Shown piece by piece: positions 1-9,899 of a stretch of 64,000 bases of DNA; positions within the stretch are counted from its first letter, which is position 1, and every line of letters begins with the position of its first letter. Location: positions 1,839,276-1,903,275 of the forward strand of contig NZ_AQUI01000002.1 in assembly GCF_000371785.1 (NCBI RefSeq). The letters are read 5' to 3'. The translations under genes and the position numbers were made by a program. Origin of the DNA: Actinopolyspora halophila DSM 43834 (GTDB lineage Bacteria; Actinomycetota; Actinomycetes; Mycobacteriales; Pseudonocardiaceae). The notes beneath the pieces are model-generated. The model was not told where the DNA came from and did not search any database. It saw only the letters and a list, made by a program, of their open reading frames with translations.

Positions 1-1724
1 ACGAGCAGGTCAAGCGCTCCGTGTTCAACATGGTCGTCGCGGGCAGGATCGTCGGTGACGACGTGGCCATCATGATGGTCGAGGCCGAAGCCAGCGAGGA
101 GACCTCCAACCTGGTCGAGGCGGGTGCGCAGGCGCCGACTGAGGAAGTGGTCGCGGGTGGTCTGGAAGCGGCCAAGCCGTTCATCCGCACGCTCTGTGAG
201 GCACAGCAACGGTTGGCGGAGACCGCGCCGCACTCCTCCGGCGAGGAGTACCCGGTGTACCCGGCTTATGCCGAGGACGCCTACACCGCCGTCGAGCAGG
301 CCGTTTCCGAGGAGCTGGCCGAAGCGCTGGCCATCGGCGGCAAGCAGGAGCGTGAGCAGCGCCTCGACGAGTTGAAGGAGACGACCCTGCAGCGGGTCGG
401 TGTCGAGGAGGGCGAGCAGTTCGCCGGTCGGGAGAAGGAGATCGGTGCTGCCCTGAAGTCGCTGACCAAGAAGCTGGTTCGGCAACGGATCATCCGCGAG
501 CAGGTCCGTATCGACGGTCGGGGACTCACCGACATCCGTCAGCTCTCGGCCGAGGTCGGTGTCGTGCCGAGGGCGCACGGTTCGGCGTTGTTCGAGCGCG
601 GCGAGACCCAGATCCTCGGTGTTTCGACACTGAACATGCTCCGGCTGGAGCAGACGATCGACAGCCTCGGTCCGGACACCAGCAAGCGCTACATGCACCA
701 CTACAATTTCCCGCCCTACTCCACGGGTGAGACCGGGCGAGTGGGTACCCCGAAGCGGCGGGAGATCGGTCACGGCGCGCTCGCCGAGCGCGCGCTGGTT
801 CCGGTGCTTCCGAGCAGGGACGACTTCCCCTACGCGCTGCGGCAGGTCTCCGAGGCGCTCGGCTCCAACGGTTCCACCTCGATGGGATCGGTCTGTGCCT
901 CCACGTTGTCGCTGCTCAACGCGGGCGTTCCGCTCAAGGCCCCGGTCGCGGGAATCGCGATGGGGCTCGTCTCCGACGAGGTCGACGACCAGACGCGCTA
1001 CGTCGCCCTGACCGACATCCTCGGGGCCGAGGACGCCTACGGCGACATGGACTTCAAGGTCGCGGGGACCAAGGAGTACATCACCGCGCTGCAGTTGGAC
1101 ACCAAGCTCGACGGCATCCCCTCCGAGGTCCTCGGTCAGGCGCTGAACCAGGCCAAGGACGCCCGCTTCACCATCCTCGACGTGATGGCCCAGGCGATCG
1201 GATCCCCGGACGAGATGAGCCCGCACGCGCCGCGCGTGACCTCGGTCTCCGTCCCGGTGGACAAGATCGGCGAGGTCATCGGCCCGAAGGGCAAGATGAT
1301 CAACACGATCACCGAGGAGACCGGCGCCGAGATCACGATCGAGGACGACGGCACCATCTACGTCGGGGCTTCGGACGGACCTTCGGCGGAGGCGGCGATC
1401 GAGCGGATCAACGCGATCGCCAATCCGCAGTTGCCCAAGGTCGGTGAGCGGTTCCTCGGGACCGTGGTCAAGACGGCCGCCTTCGGCGCGTTCGTCTCGC
1501 TGATGCCCGGTAAGGACGGGCTGGTGCACATCTCGAAGCTGGGCAACGGCAAACGGATCGGCAAGGTCGAGGACGTCGTCAACGTGGGGGACAAGCTCCG
1601 CGTGGAGATCGCCGACATCGACAGCCGAGGCAAGATCAGCCTGGTTCCGGTGGACGAGGAGTCCGAGTCGGACCAGCCCGCCGAACAGCAGGCGGAGACG
1701 CAGAGCGAGTCCGAGGAAGAGTGA
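1..1724 (+). CDS. pnp: Polyribonucleotide nucleotidyltransferase (PNPase), 5' end outside window
   Basis: PNPase degrades RNA 3'->5' by phosphorolysis and can add 3' tails. The reading frame is open from base 3, so the gene starts upstream; 573 residues remain of the usual ~750, lacking most of the first RNase PH core. The fragment begins in the first core (MVVAGR), then shows the helical linker, the second RNase PH core, a KH domain (about residues 415-475, GxxG as IGPKGK) and an S1 domain (about 480-554, FGAFVSL and GLVHISKL). The C-terminal tail is acidic. A strong hairpin follows within 30 bases, so this is the end of a transcript; dapB is next but has its own ribosome binding site. The identification rests on domain order and close similarity to mycobacterial GpsI. 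Confidence 0.97.
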   Translation, partial: EQVKRSVFNMVVAGRIVGDDVAIMMVEAEASEETSNLVEAGAQAPTEEVVAGGLEAAKPFIRTLCEAQQRLAETAPHSSGEEYPVYPAYAEDAYTAVEQAVSEELAEALAIGGKQEREQRLDELKETTLQRVGVEEGEQFAGREKEIGAALKSLTKKLVRQRIIREQVRIDGRGLTDIRQLSAEVGVVPRAHGSALFERGETQILGVSTLNMLRLEQTIDSLGPDTSKRYMHHYNFPPYSTGETGRVGTPKRREIGHGALAERALVPVLPSRDDFPYALRQVSEALGSNGSTSMGSVCASTLSLLNAGVPLKAPVAGIAMGLVSDEVDDQTRYVALTDILGAEDAYGDMDFKVAGTKEYITALQLDTKLDGIPSEVLGQALNQAKDARFTILDVMAQAIGSPDEMSPHAPRVTSVSVPVDKIGEVIGPKGKMINTITEETGAEITIEDDGTIYVGASDGPSAEAAIERINAIANPQLPKVGERFLGTVVKTAAFGAFVSLMPGKDGLVHISKLGNGKRIGKVEDVVNVGDKLRVEIADIDSRGKISLVPVDEESESDQPAEQQAETQSESEEE

Positions 1725-2644
<920 letters not shown>

Positions 2645-2645
<1 letters not shown>

Positions 2646-3133
2646 TGTCCGAGGAGACCGGGCGACGTTCGCGACTGTTCGGTCCGCGTTTCTACGCCCT
2701 GCTGATCGCGGTCGTTCTGCTCGTCTACCTGGTGATGATGGGCAGTCGTGCGGTGACGATGCTGCTCAGCGGCAGGCCGCTCGTGATCGTGCTGGGCGTC
2801 GCGGTACTCGTGCTGCCGGTGCTCGGTGCGGTGCTGGTGGCGGACCAGATCCGCTTCGGAGTCCGTACGCAGCGACTCGCCGGGAAACTGGCCGACGAGG
2901 GCACGCTGCCGGATCACTCGCATCTGCCGCTGCGCCCGTCCGGCAGGGTGCGCCGTGAGGCGGCCGACGAGTGGTTCGAGCAGAAACGTGTCGAACTGGA
3001 GCGGGAACCGGGGGACTGGCGCGCCTGGTTCGCTTTGGCCCAGGCCTACGACCTGGCCGGCGACCGCAACCGTGGGCGTCAGGCCATGCGCAAGGCGATC
3101 GATCTGGAGCAGCGGGATCACGTGCGCGGCTGA
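2645..3133 (+). CDS. Conserved actinobacterial membrane protein (Rv2772c-like)
   Basis: This 162-residue protein starts with ATG overlapping the dapB stop by one base; a GTG three bases earlier is possible. Two hydrophobic segments, about residues 16-40 and 43-70, predict a membrane hairpin. The cytoplasmic C-terminal half is charged and ends with a single TPR-like helix pair (WRAWFALAQAYDLAGDRNRG). Its function is unknown. The position directly after dapB matches the conserved transmembrane protein Rv2772c of M. tuberculosis, so translational coupling with dapB is likely old, but nothing in the sequence ties it to lysine synthesis. Confidence 0.85.
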
Positions 3134-3251
3134 CCGCGTTTTCCGGCACTGTCGGCGTCGCGGGAGAAACCCGCGAGCCGACCGACGGCCCGACCGGGAG
3201 AGTTCCGCGGGACGCGCTGCCCGTCGAGACGGGCAGCACGACAGGCGTCGT

Positions 3252-3809
3252 TCATTCCAGACGCAGCTCCACTCCGCCGGTCAGCCGTAGTTCGCGTAGC
3301 GGATACCCCCTGGCGTCCAGGGTGCGGACCGTTCCGTCCGGTTCCCAGCCGATTCCGCGGTAGAAGGCCATGGAGGCATCATCGGATTCCGGCACCCAGG
3401 TGATCGCTCGGGTGACGCCGTTCCCACGCAGGTGCTCGGCGAGGTGCCAGAGCAGTCTTCCCCCGTGACCACGGCGTCCCCACCTCGGTTCGACGAGCAG
3501 TGTGCTCACGAGTCCGACCGTGCTCGCGTCCTCCGGCAGACCGCCGTCGGCGTTCGCCGTCTCGGAAGCGGGGGCGGTTCCCCCGGCGCAGAACCCGACG
3601 GTCCAGCCGCCCTCCTCGGCCAGAAACACCTTCGCGGAATCGTCCTCGATCGCTTCCAGCCAGTGTCGTTCGGTGTCTTCCTGGTTCAGTTCGTTCAGCG
3701 CTGATTCCGGGAGCAGTTCGCTGTAGGCACTACTCCAGGTGCTCAGTTGAATCCGGGCGATTTCGGCGGCGTCCGAGGCAACGGCGGTCCGCACATCAGC
3801 ATCGGCCAT
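3252..3809 (-). CDS. GNAT family N-acetyltransferase
   Basis: The 185-residue protein has the GNAT fold: a start similar to AVASDAAEIARIQ, the acetyl-CoA loop as WGRRGHGGRLLW, and the C-terminal FYRGIGW seen in many GNAT enzymes. The substrate is unknown. The ATG at 3809 is chosen because family similarity begins with MADADVRTA; the frame extends upstream without similarity. No ribosome binding site is visible; instead a -10-like TAGGTT sits seven bases before the ATG, suggesting a leaderless mRNA. M. tuberculosis has a GNAT gene (Rv2775) in the same neighbourhood. It converges on the dapB pair, with 118 bases between. Confidence 0.88.
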   Translation of the reverse strand: MADADVRTAVASDAAEIARIQLSTWSSAYSELLPESALNELNQEDTERHWLEAIEDDSAKVFLAEEGGWTVGFCAGGTAPASETANADGGLPEDASTVGLVSTLLVEPRWGRRGHGGRLLWHLAEHLRGNGVTRAITWVPESDDASMAFYRGIGWEPDGTVRTLDARGYPLRELRLTGGVELRLE

Positions 3810-3925
3810 GCCGGACAACCTAACGTGCCGGGTCCGGTGTGTACGGTCAAGGCCGTTCGTGCTCGTGCCTCGCGGTCGGCGCCGTGATCGTGGTGTGTCG
3901 GCCCCTGCTGGCATGATCGGTGCCC

Positions 3926-5143
3926 ATGCGGACCATGAGTGCCGAAGCGGCCCGGCGCACCGTGCTGGCGGCGCAGGGATTCGTCGACGCCCCTTCAGTG
4001 AGCTTGCCGGGACGCGGGCAGCTGCGCCGGGTGCTGGAGCGCACGAACCTCTTCCAACTCGATTCGGTCAACGTGGCGGTTCGCGCCCACTACATGCCGT
4101 TGTTCAGCAGGCTGGGCGCCTATGACGGCGGACTGTTGGACACGGCCGCCTGGAATCCCTCGTCACGGCGTCCACGGCTGCTGGTGGAGTACTGGGCTCA
4201 CGAAGCCTCGTTGATCCCCGTGGCGGACTGGCCGTTGCTGCGGTGGCGGATGCGCGAGCTCGGCGATCCCGCGCGGCGCGGCCACCGGGAGTTGCTCGAA
4301 CGTGCTCCACGACTGCTGGACGAGGTGCTTACCGCGGTCAAGGAGTCGGGACCGGTCGGAGCGGGCACGTTGGAGCGTGAGATCGGGGGAGGTCAACACG
4401 TGGGCAAGGGGGCGTGGTGGAACCGCTCGGACACCAAACACGCCTGCGAACTGCTGTTCGCGGCAGGAGAGTTGACCACGGGCACGCGACGGGGGTTCGA
4501 ACGGCACTACGAGCTGCCGGAGCGGGTTCTTCCGGCGGATGTGCTGGCCAGGGATCCCGCCGAGGACGAGGCGGTGCGGGAGCTGGTGTCCCGCGCGGGA
4601 CGGGCGCTGGGCGTGGCCACGGAGCCCGATCTGCGGGACTACTACCGCTTGCCCGCCGCGCGTTCGCGCGCGGCCGTGGCGGAACTGGTCGAAGGGGGTG
4701 AGCTCGAGCCCGTGGCGGTGCGGGGGTGGTCGGAGCGGGCCTACCGGCACCACCGTGCGCGTACTCCGCGTTCGGTCGCGGCCCGCGCGTTGTTGGCACC
4801 CTTCGACCCCTTGGTGTGGTGTCGTCCGCGAACCGAACGTCTCTTCGGGTTCCGGTACCGCATCGAGATCTATGTTCCGCGGGAGCGGAGGGAGTACGGC
4901 TACTACGTCTTCCCGTTCCTGCTGGACGACCGGTTGGTGGCACGGGTGGATCTCAAGGCCGACCGGAGCTCGGGGGTGTTGCGGGTGCCCGGTGCCTTCG
5001 CGGAACCCGGAGTCGAGACCGGCAGGGTCGCTTCGGAGCTGGCCCGTTCACTTCGGGAGATGGCCGACTGGCTCGGTCTGAGAAAGGTGGTCGTGGGCGA
5101 ACACGGGGATCTGGTGCGGGAACTGCGCGCGCTGTTCGGGTAG
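3926..5143 (+). CDS. YcaQ/AlkZ-family winged-helix DNA glycosylase
   Basis: The 405-residue protein belongs to the HTH_42 family (YcaQ, AlkZ), which excises bulky alkylated bases and unhooks interstrand cross-links. In AlkZ the catalytic motif is QxQ, in YcaQ QxD; here Gln44-Leu-Asp46 in LFQLDSVNV gives QxD, pointing to the broad YcaQ type. Typical features follow: a RxHYMPLFSRLG-like segment, LVEYWAHEASLIP, and a C-terminal AFDPLVWxRxRxERLFGF-like block. The ATG at 3926 is preferred; ATG 3935 and GTG 3920 are possible. There is no ribosome binding site, and CATGAT nine bases upstream may be the -10 of a leaderless transcript. The gene stands alone, divergent from the GNAT gene. A role in alkylation repair is inferred from the family. 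Confidence 0.88.
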   Translation: MRTMSAEAARRTVLAAQGFVDAPSVSLPGRGQLRRVLERTNLFQLDSVNVAVRAHYMPLFSRLGAYDGGLLDTAAWNPSSRRPRLLVEYWAHEASLIPVADWPLLRWRMRELGDPARRGHRELLERAPRLLDEVLTAVKESGPVGAGTLEREIGGGQHVGKGAWWNRSDTKHACELLFAAGELTTGTRRGFERHYELPERVLPADVLARDPAEDEAVRELVSRAGRALGVATEPDLRDYYRLPAARSRAAVAELVEGGELEPVAVRGWSERAYRHHRARTPRSVAARALLAPFDPLVWCRPRTERLFGFRYRIEIYVPRERREYGYYVFPFLLDDRLVARVDLKADRSSGVLRVPGAFAEPGVETGRVASELARSLREMADWLGLRKVVVGEHGDLVRELRALFG

Positions 5144-5260
5144 CACTCCTCGCGCGCCCGTCCGAGTTGCGGTGAGCGCATCGGGCCACGGGCCTCGCGA
5201 CGCCGGAGCGGGTCTTCCGAAACCGGGGCCCGACTGCCGGAACCCCGGAACCACCGCGCG

Positions 5261-6217
5261 TCAGATCGAGGAGGTCAGCAACGCGCGGCCGCTGCCCGTG
5301 CGCCCGAACACCCGGAGCGGGGGAGGATCCTGGCTCGGAGGTTCGGTGGCGACCTCGAGCTCACTCGCCACGCTTCCCGTCGAGGAGACGAGGTCGATCT
5401 CGGCAGCGACGTCGTCGCCGACCGCGAACTGCACGTCCCCGGACCCACTGATCAACTCCACTTGCCCGGCCGTGCCGTCGGCTACGGCGATGCTTCCGCT
5501 TCCCGAGCGGACGAGCAGGTCGGCCGAGACCTCGCCCAGCCACACGCTGCCGCTTCCGGTCACCACCGAGGAGGCCGCGTTCACGGCGGCGATCTCCACG
5601 GGTCCGCTGCCGCTGCGGGCCTGAACCTCGGCGTGCATCTCTCCGAGACTTATCCGTCCGGAGCCCGTGCGTACCGTCGTTGTCCCCGTGGACTCCCCGG
5701 TTTCCACGGATCCGGAGCCGCTCTGGATGCTCATCCTGCCGCTGCTGCCGGCGACCAGGACTTCGCCCGGGCCGGTGTGCGCGCTGACCCGTGACCCGCT
5801 CGGGGCGTGCACCCGCACGACGAGCGGGACGGAACGCAGCGGAACCTCCGTGGGCGGATGTACCGCCAGCCTGTTGCCGGTCATTTCGACGCGTGTCCGC
5901 CTGACGGCTTCGGCGCCCGCTCCGGAGGCGTGCTCGTCCTCACGGTCTGCTCCCGCTCCCCGGCCGTTTCCCGGTTTGATCCCCGTCTCGTTGATCTGCT
6001 CGCTGACCCAGCTCAGCAATCCGCTGAGCCCTCCGCGCCAATCCGGGTATCCGTGTGACGGTTCGTGGCGGACCTCCACGCGAACCGTGTCGGTTTCGAC
6101 CAGTTCGACGTGTAGGGGCCCGACCCCGTTGCTCAGCTCCAGCTCCACCGGTCCCGGAACGTGGAACTCGCGGGTGCGTACGAGTTCCTCCGGTGGAGGG
6201 GGCGACTGCTCGGTCAT
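5261..6217 (-). CDS. DUF4097-family beta-repeat protein
   Basis: The 318-residue protein has the DUF4097 fold: many short repeats rich in Gly and Ser (forms such as RTGSGRISLG, RSGSGPVEI, VTGSGSVWLG) that should stack as a beta-helix. Family members are often adhesin-like or membrane-linked, and their function is mostly unknown. No signal peptide or membrane segment is visible, so it is probably cytoplasmic. ATG 6217 has GAGGAG at good distance. It lies downstream of the HicB-like gene on the same strand, 178 bases away; this pairing suggests that the RHH protein controls it, which is inference. Confidence 0.85.
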   Translation of the reverse strand: MTEQSPPPPEELVRTREFHVPGPVELELSNGVGPLHVELVETDTVRVEVRHEPSHGYPDWRGGLSGLLSWVSEQINETGIKPGNGRGAGADREDEHASGAGAEAVRRTRVEMTGNRLAVHPPTEVPLRSVPLVVRVHAPSGSRVSAHTGPGEVLVAGSSGRMSIQSGSGSVETGESTGTTTVRTGSGRISLGEMHAEVQARSGSGPVEIAAVNAASSVVTGSGSVWLGEVSADLLVRSGSGSIAVADGTAGQVELISGSGDVQFAVGDDVAAEIDLVSSTGSVASELEVATEPPSQDPPPLRVFGRTGSGRALLTSSI

Positions 6218-6395
6218 GTGCGTCTCCTCGTTGAGGTTTTCCGTTCGCCCTTGCGGTACGAGCTGCTCGGACGGGGCTTCGGCGCTGTCGCACCGAAACA
6301 CCACACCGGTCGTCAGCACGACGGGGAAGCATCAGTCAGAACTCCTACCGGGGTGGTGCGCCGGTCCGGGCGTTCGGCCGAGGCTGACCGGCCGG

Positions 6396-6947
6396 TCAGC
6401 CTCGTACCCAACCGTGCAGCCGGGAGGCCTCCGAAGCCGTTTCCTCCTCGGCCTGCCCATCGCCGGTGAACGGTTCCCCGGAAGGGGTTCGGTCCCACGG
6501 GCCGCGCGGTTTGCCGCCGTGCAGCGCCCCCTGCACGGCCCTGGCTACCCAGGTGTTCAGCGAAACGCCCTGGGTGGAAGCCGCCTGCTCGGCCTGGCCC
6601 TTGATCTCTTCCAGCAGGCGCAGCGTGATCCTGCTGATGTCTCCGCTCTCCGCGTTCGGGGGTGATTGGGGCGGCTGCTCGTCCTGGCTGTCCGTTCGCG
6701 TGGACGCGGGACCGCTGATCACGGGGTGGACGTCCCTGCCGTCGAGGCGCAGGTCCACGACCCGCCCATCCAGCTGGGTGGTCACTTCGGCGGCGAGATC
6801 CGAAAGCGCGTTCATCAGCGTCAGTCGCATCGCTGGCTCCAGCGCGCCGGACAGCAGGGCGGCCGCGTTGCGCGTGTTCTCGTCACCGGCGGAAGCGGTC
6901 GAGGCGAGGTCCTCGCGGAGCTGGTTGATGTGCGGACTCAAATCCAT
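6396..6947 (-). CDS. HicB-like ribbon-helix-helix regulator
   Basis: The 183-residue protein has an N-terminal helical part of unknown role, a linker rich in Pro, Gln and Asp, and a C-terminal ribbon-helix-helix segment ([15 protein letters not shown], then [16 protein letters not shown]), the type annotated as HicB antitoxin. No HicA toxin gene is next to it, so a toxin-antitoxin role is not supported; a DNA-binding regulator of itself and the DUF4097 gene fits better. ATG 6947 lacks a ribosome binding site, but a -35 TTGTCA (6977-6982) and a -10 CATAGT (6954-6959), 17 bases apart, put the transcript start at or near the ATG. Inverted repeats cover this promoter. Confidence 0.82.
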   Translation of the reverse strand: MDLSPHINQLREDLASTASAGDENTRNAAALLSGALEPAMRLTLMNALSDLAAEVTTQLDGRVVDLRLDGRDVHPVISGPASTRTDSQDEQPPQSPPNAESGDISRITLRLLEEIKGQAEQAASTQGVSLNTWVARAVQGALHGGKPRGPWDRTPSGEPFTGDGQAEEETASEASRLHGWVRG

Positions 6948-6997
6948 GACATCACTATGGTGTCATTTCGACGTCATGACAACCATTCGTGGTGTCA
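6946..6997 (-). promoter_or_regulatory. Promoter and candidate RHH operator of the hicB-like gene
   Basis: On the minus strand, TTGTCA (6977-6982) and CATAGT (6954-6959) form a promoter with a 17-bp spacer whose start point falls on the ATG. TGACATCA and TGGTGTCA (6947-6954 and 6958-6965) form an inverted repeat with a 3-bp centre over the -10. A further palindrome GTCATGAC (6973-6980) covers the -35, and a second TGGTGTCA sits at 6990-6997, 32 bp (about three helical turns) from the first. This arrangement suits cooperative RHH binding and autorepression. Confidence 0.55.
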
Positions 6998-7044
6998 CAC
7001 GTTGCTCGTGCGGCCCGCCTCGGTCGGCACTCCAGCCGAGACGA

Positions 7045-7070
7045 GTCCTTCCGAAAGGACCCCTTAGGGT
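7045..7070 (+). promoter_or_regulatory. Hairpin and -10 element upstream of thyX
   Basis: A 6-bp hairpin (7045-7050 with 7055-7060) is followed by TAGGGT at 7065-7070, a plausible -10 that would give a leader of about 100 bases before thyX. No clear -35 was found. Confidence 0.35.
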
Positions 7071-7176
7071 GTGGCACGGGGGCGGTGGCCGTTACGCCCG
7101 GTGGCGTGGGCCCCGTCATCAGGGGAGTCAATGCCGGAGATCCGGCTTCAGCATGCTGGAAAGGGGTTCGCCCGTC

Positions 7177-7929
7177 GTGACCGAGATCGTTCCGCCGAAG
7201 GTACGGCTGATCGGCAAGACCGAGTTCTTCCCGCCGGAAGACGTGGACTGGTCGACGGATGCCGACGGTGGCCAGGCGCTGGCGGAGTTCGCCGGTCGCG
7301 CCTGCTACCAGTCCTGGAGCAAGCCCAATCCCGCGACGGCGACCAACGCGGGGTACCTGGGCCACATCATGGAGGTCGGACATCTGTCCGTGCTCGAGCA
7401 CGGAACCGTGACCTTCTACGTCACCGGGATCTCCCGTTCGCTGACCCACGAGCTCATCCGGCACCGGCACTTCTCCTATTCGCAGCTGTCCCAGCGGTAT
7501 GTCCCCGAACGGGACGCGGGCATGGTCGAACCCGACATCATCGCCGAGGACCCGGAGCTGCACGAGAAGTTCCTCGAGGCGACCCAGGCCAGCCTGGAAG
7601 CCTACAACGACCTTCAGCAGGCTCTGCAGGAGAAGTTCGCCGACGAGCCGAAGGCGACCCTGCGGCGCAAGCAGGCCAGGCAGGCCGCGCGTGCGGTGCT
7701 GCCGAACGCGACCGAGACCAAGATCGTGGTTACTGGCAACTACCGCGCCTGGCGGCACTTCGTCGCCATGCGTGCGAGTGAACACGCGGACGTGGAGATC
7801 CGCGGGTTGGCGATCGAGTGCCTGCGTCAGCTGCAGCGGGCGGTGCCGAACGTTTTCGGGGACTTCGAGATCACCGAGCTGCGGGACGGAACAGAGGTGG
7901 CTTCCAGCCCCTACGTGACGGAGGGCTGA
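7177..7929 (+). CDS. thyX: FAD-dependent thymidylate synthase
   Basis: ThyX makes dTMP from dUMP using methylene-tetrahydrofolate, NADPH and FAD. The 250-residue protein equals the mycobacterial length and shows the family signature RHRX7S: Arg95-His-Arg97 to Ser105 in [11 protein letters not shown]. Other conserved blocks are [22 protein letters not shown] and the C-terminal [17 protein letters not shown] 7177 is chosen for the GGAAAGGGG ten bases before it and agreement with M. tuberculosis ThyX; an in-frame ATG lies at 7153. The order thyX, then dapA and rnj follows M. tuberculosis (Rv2754c-Rv2752c), here with a TIGR03085 gene inserted. Confidence 0.97.
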   Translation: MTEIVPPKVRLIGKTEFFPPEDVDWSTDADGGQALAEFAGRACYQSWSKPNPATATNAGYLGHIMEVGHLSVLEHGTVTFYVTGISRSLTHELIRHRHFSYSQLSQRYVPERDAGMVEPDIIAEDPELHEKFLEATQASLEAYNDLQQALQEKFADEPKATLRRKQARQAARAVLPNATETKIVVTGNYRAWRHFVAMRASEHADVEIRGLAIECLRQLQRAVPNVFGDFEITELRDGTEVASSPYVTEG

Positions 7930-8105
7930 GCCCGCTTCCCGCCGAGCGGGGGGGCGTGCCGGGCGGCGACCGTGCTCGGTTCGTCCGGCACATGCCCGGG
8001 CAGTGGCCCGGTACGGCCCGTGATCCGGTGACCCGCGGGGCCGATCGTTGATCGTTTCGGTGTGCCGTCGGCGACCGGCTGCCGTTGTGGGGCTAGAGTG
8101 CGGGC

Positions 8106-8732
8106 ATGGGTGTGGCCAACGATGAACGTCAGCAGTTGTGTGACCTGTTCGACCGATTGGGGCCGGACGCCCCGACGCTCTGCGAGGGATGGTCCGCTCG
8201 TGAGCTGGCCATTCATCTGGTGAAACGCGAGCACCGGCCGGACGCGCTCGGTGGGCGCCTGCTCAAGGCGCTGGCCGACCGCGACGAACGCGTTCACTCC
8301 GAACTCGCGCAGTTGCCGTGGGGCGAGTTGGTGGACCGGGTGCGCAGCGGACCTCCGAAGTGGAATCCGCTCGGGATCGGTGCGGTGGACGAGGCGGTCA
8401 ACAGCGCCGAGTACTACGTGCATCACGAGGACGTGCGGCGGGCCCAAGCGGACTGGCAGCCCCGTCCGGAGGATCCGGAGCGCGCGGAGGCGCTCTGGAA
8501 GGCGCTGTCGCGCACCGCCAAGTACTTCTACGGGCGCAGTCCCGTGGGCGTGGTGCTTCGCAGCGAGGACGGGCACGAGGTCTCCGCGCGGAACGGGCCA
8601 CGTACGGTGCGGATAATCGGCCCGTCCGGGGAGCTTCTCCTGCACGCCTTCGGACGGAAACCCGCGTTGGTCCGTTTCGAGGGCAACGAGGCGGACGTGG
8701 TCGCGGTGGAGGACCTGCGCCGCAGCGTTTGA
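8106..8732 (+). CDS. TIGR03085-family metal-binding protein (DinB/MDMPI-like)
   Basis: The 208-residue protein matches the actinobacterial TIGR03085 group, part of the DinB/mycothiol-dependent maleylpyruvate isomerase superfamily. The start LCEGWSARELAIHLVKREHRPD and the later NSAEYYVHHEDVRRAQ carry the histidines expected to bind a divalent metal. The reaction is unknown; mycothiol-linked transfer is possible by family. The ATG has no ribosome binding site but TAGAGT (8094-8099) exactly six bases before it, so the mRNA is probably leaderless. A 10-bp hairpin follows the stop. Confidence 0.85.
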   Translation: MGVANDERQQLCDLFDRLGPDAPTLCEGWSARELAIHLVKREHRPDALGGRLLKALADRDERVHSELAQLPWGELVDRVRSGPPKWNPLGIGAVDEAVNSAEYYVHHEDVRRAQADWQPRPEDPERAEALWKALSRTAKYFYGRSPVGVVLRSEDGHEVSARNGPRTVRIIGPSGELLLHAFGRKPALVRFEGNEADVVAVEDLRRSV

Positions 8733-8737
8733 TCCCG

Positions 8738-8764
8738 TCGGTGTGCCCTGTCGCGGCACACCGA
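8738..8764 (+). terminator. Hairpin terminator after the TIGR03085 gene
   Basis: A perfect 10-bp stem (8738-8747 with 8755-8764) with a 7-base loop begins six bases after the stop codon. No T-tract follows. It separates this gene from dapA. Confidence 0.6.
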
Positions 8765-8954
8765 AAACCCGAACTGTGCCGTGTGCCACAGTGCCGATTC
8801 GTGGAAGAATTCGGTGTGTCTCCCGCCCGAGGCCGGAACAACGCCCGGTGGCGGCCGCGGACGTGCCGATGTTTCCGGTCGGTGGTGAGTCGTTCACCCG
8901 CCTTCCGGCACGGGCCGAGCCGGAGAGTCCCCGTAGGAGGTAGCGTCGACAGTC

Positions 8955-9899
8955 ATGACCGTGTGCCCCACAGCTACCGAAGGTCGTCCTTTCGGACGAG
9001 TTCTCACGGCGATGGTGACCCCCTTCGACTCGGAAGGGCAGCTCGATCTGGATCACGCCCAGCAGCTGGCCACGTACTTGGTGGATCGGGTAGGCAACGA
9101 TGGCCTGATCGTCAACGGTACGACCGGTGAGAGCCCGACGACGACCGACGAGGAGAAGGAACGTCTGCTGCGAGCGGTCTCCGAGGCGGTCGGGGACCGG
9201 GCCACCGTGGTGGCCGGAGCAGGCACCAACGACACGGCGCATTCCGTTGAACTGGCACGCGGGGCCGAGAAGGCGGGGGCGCACGGACTGCTGGTCGTCA
9301 CACCGTACTACTCGAAGCCTCCTCAGGAGGGGCTGTACTCGCACTTCACCACGGTGGCTGATGCGACGGAACTGCCGGTGATGCTCTACGACATCCCGCC
9401 GCGGTCCGTGGTTCCGATCCAGAACGACACGCTGAAGCGGCTGGCCGAACACCCCAGGATCAAGGCGGTCAAGGATTCCAAGCACGACCTGCTGGCAGGC
9501 AGCGAGGTCATGGCGAATTCCGATCTGGCCTACTACTCGGGTGAGGATCCGCTGAACTTGCCGTGGATGTCCGTCGGAGCTGTCGGTTTCGTCAGTGTGG
9601 TCGCCCACGTGGTCGGTGACCGGCTGCGGCAGATGCTGGACGCCTACGAGTCCGGCGACGTGACCACGGCACGTGAGATCAATTACGGGCTGCTTCCGGT
9701 GTACCGGTCGATGAACTTCGTGGGGGGCGTCATCTTCTCCAAGACGGCCATGCGTCTCTGCGGGTACGAAACCGGTCAGCCGCGCCTGCCGTTGCCCTCC
9801 GCGACGGACGAACAGGTGCGCGTCATCACCAGCGACCTGTGGGATGCTGGTCTGGTCCTGGTCAATCCCGATGCGGCAACCGAGGTGACATCGCGTTGA
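8955..9899 (+). CDS. dapA: 4-hydroxy-tetrahydrodipicolinate synthase
   Basis: DapA condenses pyruvate and aspartate semialdehyde at the start of the diaminopimelate/lysine branch; DapB at 1896 acts next. The 314-residue protein has the pyruvate-site motif GTTGE (residues 55-59), the catalytic Tyr145 in LYDIP and the Schiff-base Lys173 in VKDSK; the Tyr-Lys spacing of 28 equals that of E. coli (133/161). For ATG 8955 the AGGAGG lies 14 bases away, too far for a normal ribosome binding site, while TAGCGT (8941-8946) eight bases before it could be a -10, so a very short leader is possible. The stop overlaps the TTG of rnj, so the two are coupled. Confidence 0.96.
   Translation: MTVCPTATEGRPFGRVLTAMVTPFDSEGQLDLDHAQQLATYLVDRVGNDGLIVNGTTGESPTTTDEEKERLLRAVSEAVGDRATVVAGAGTNDTAHSVELARGAEKAGAHGLLVVTPYYSKPPQEGLYSHFTTVADATELPVMLYDIPPRSVVPIQNDTLKRLAEHPRIKAVKDSKHDLLAGSEVMANSDLAYYSGEDPLNLPWMSVGAVGFVSVVAHVVGDRLRQMLDAYESGDVTTAREINYGLLPVYRSMNFVGGVIFSKTAMRLCGYETGQPRLPLPSATDEQVRVITSDLWDAGLVLVNPDAATEVTSR

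Noticed and set aside
6396-6947. HicAB toxin-antitoxin system
   Set aside because: No HicA-like small toxin gene was found on either side.
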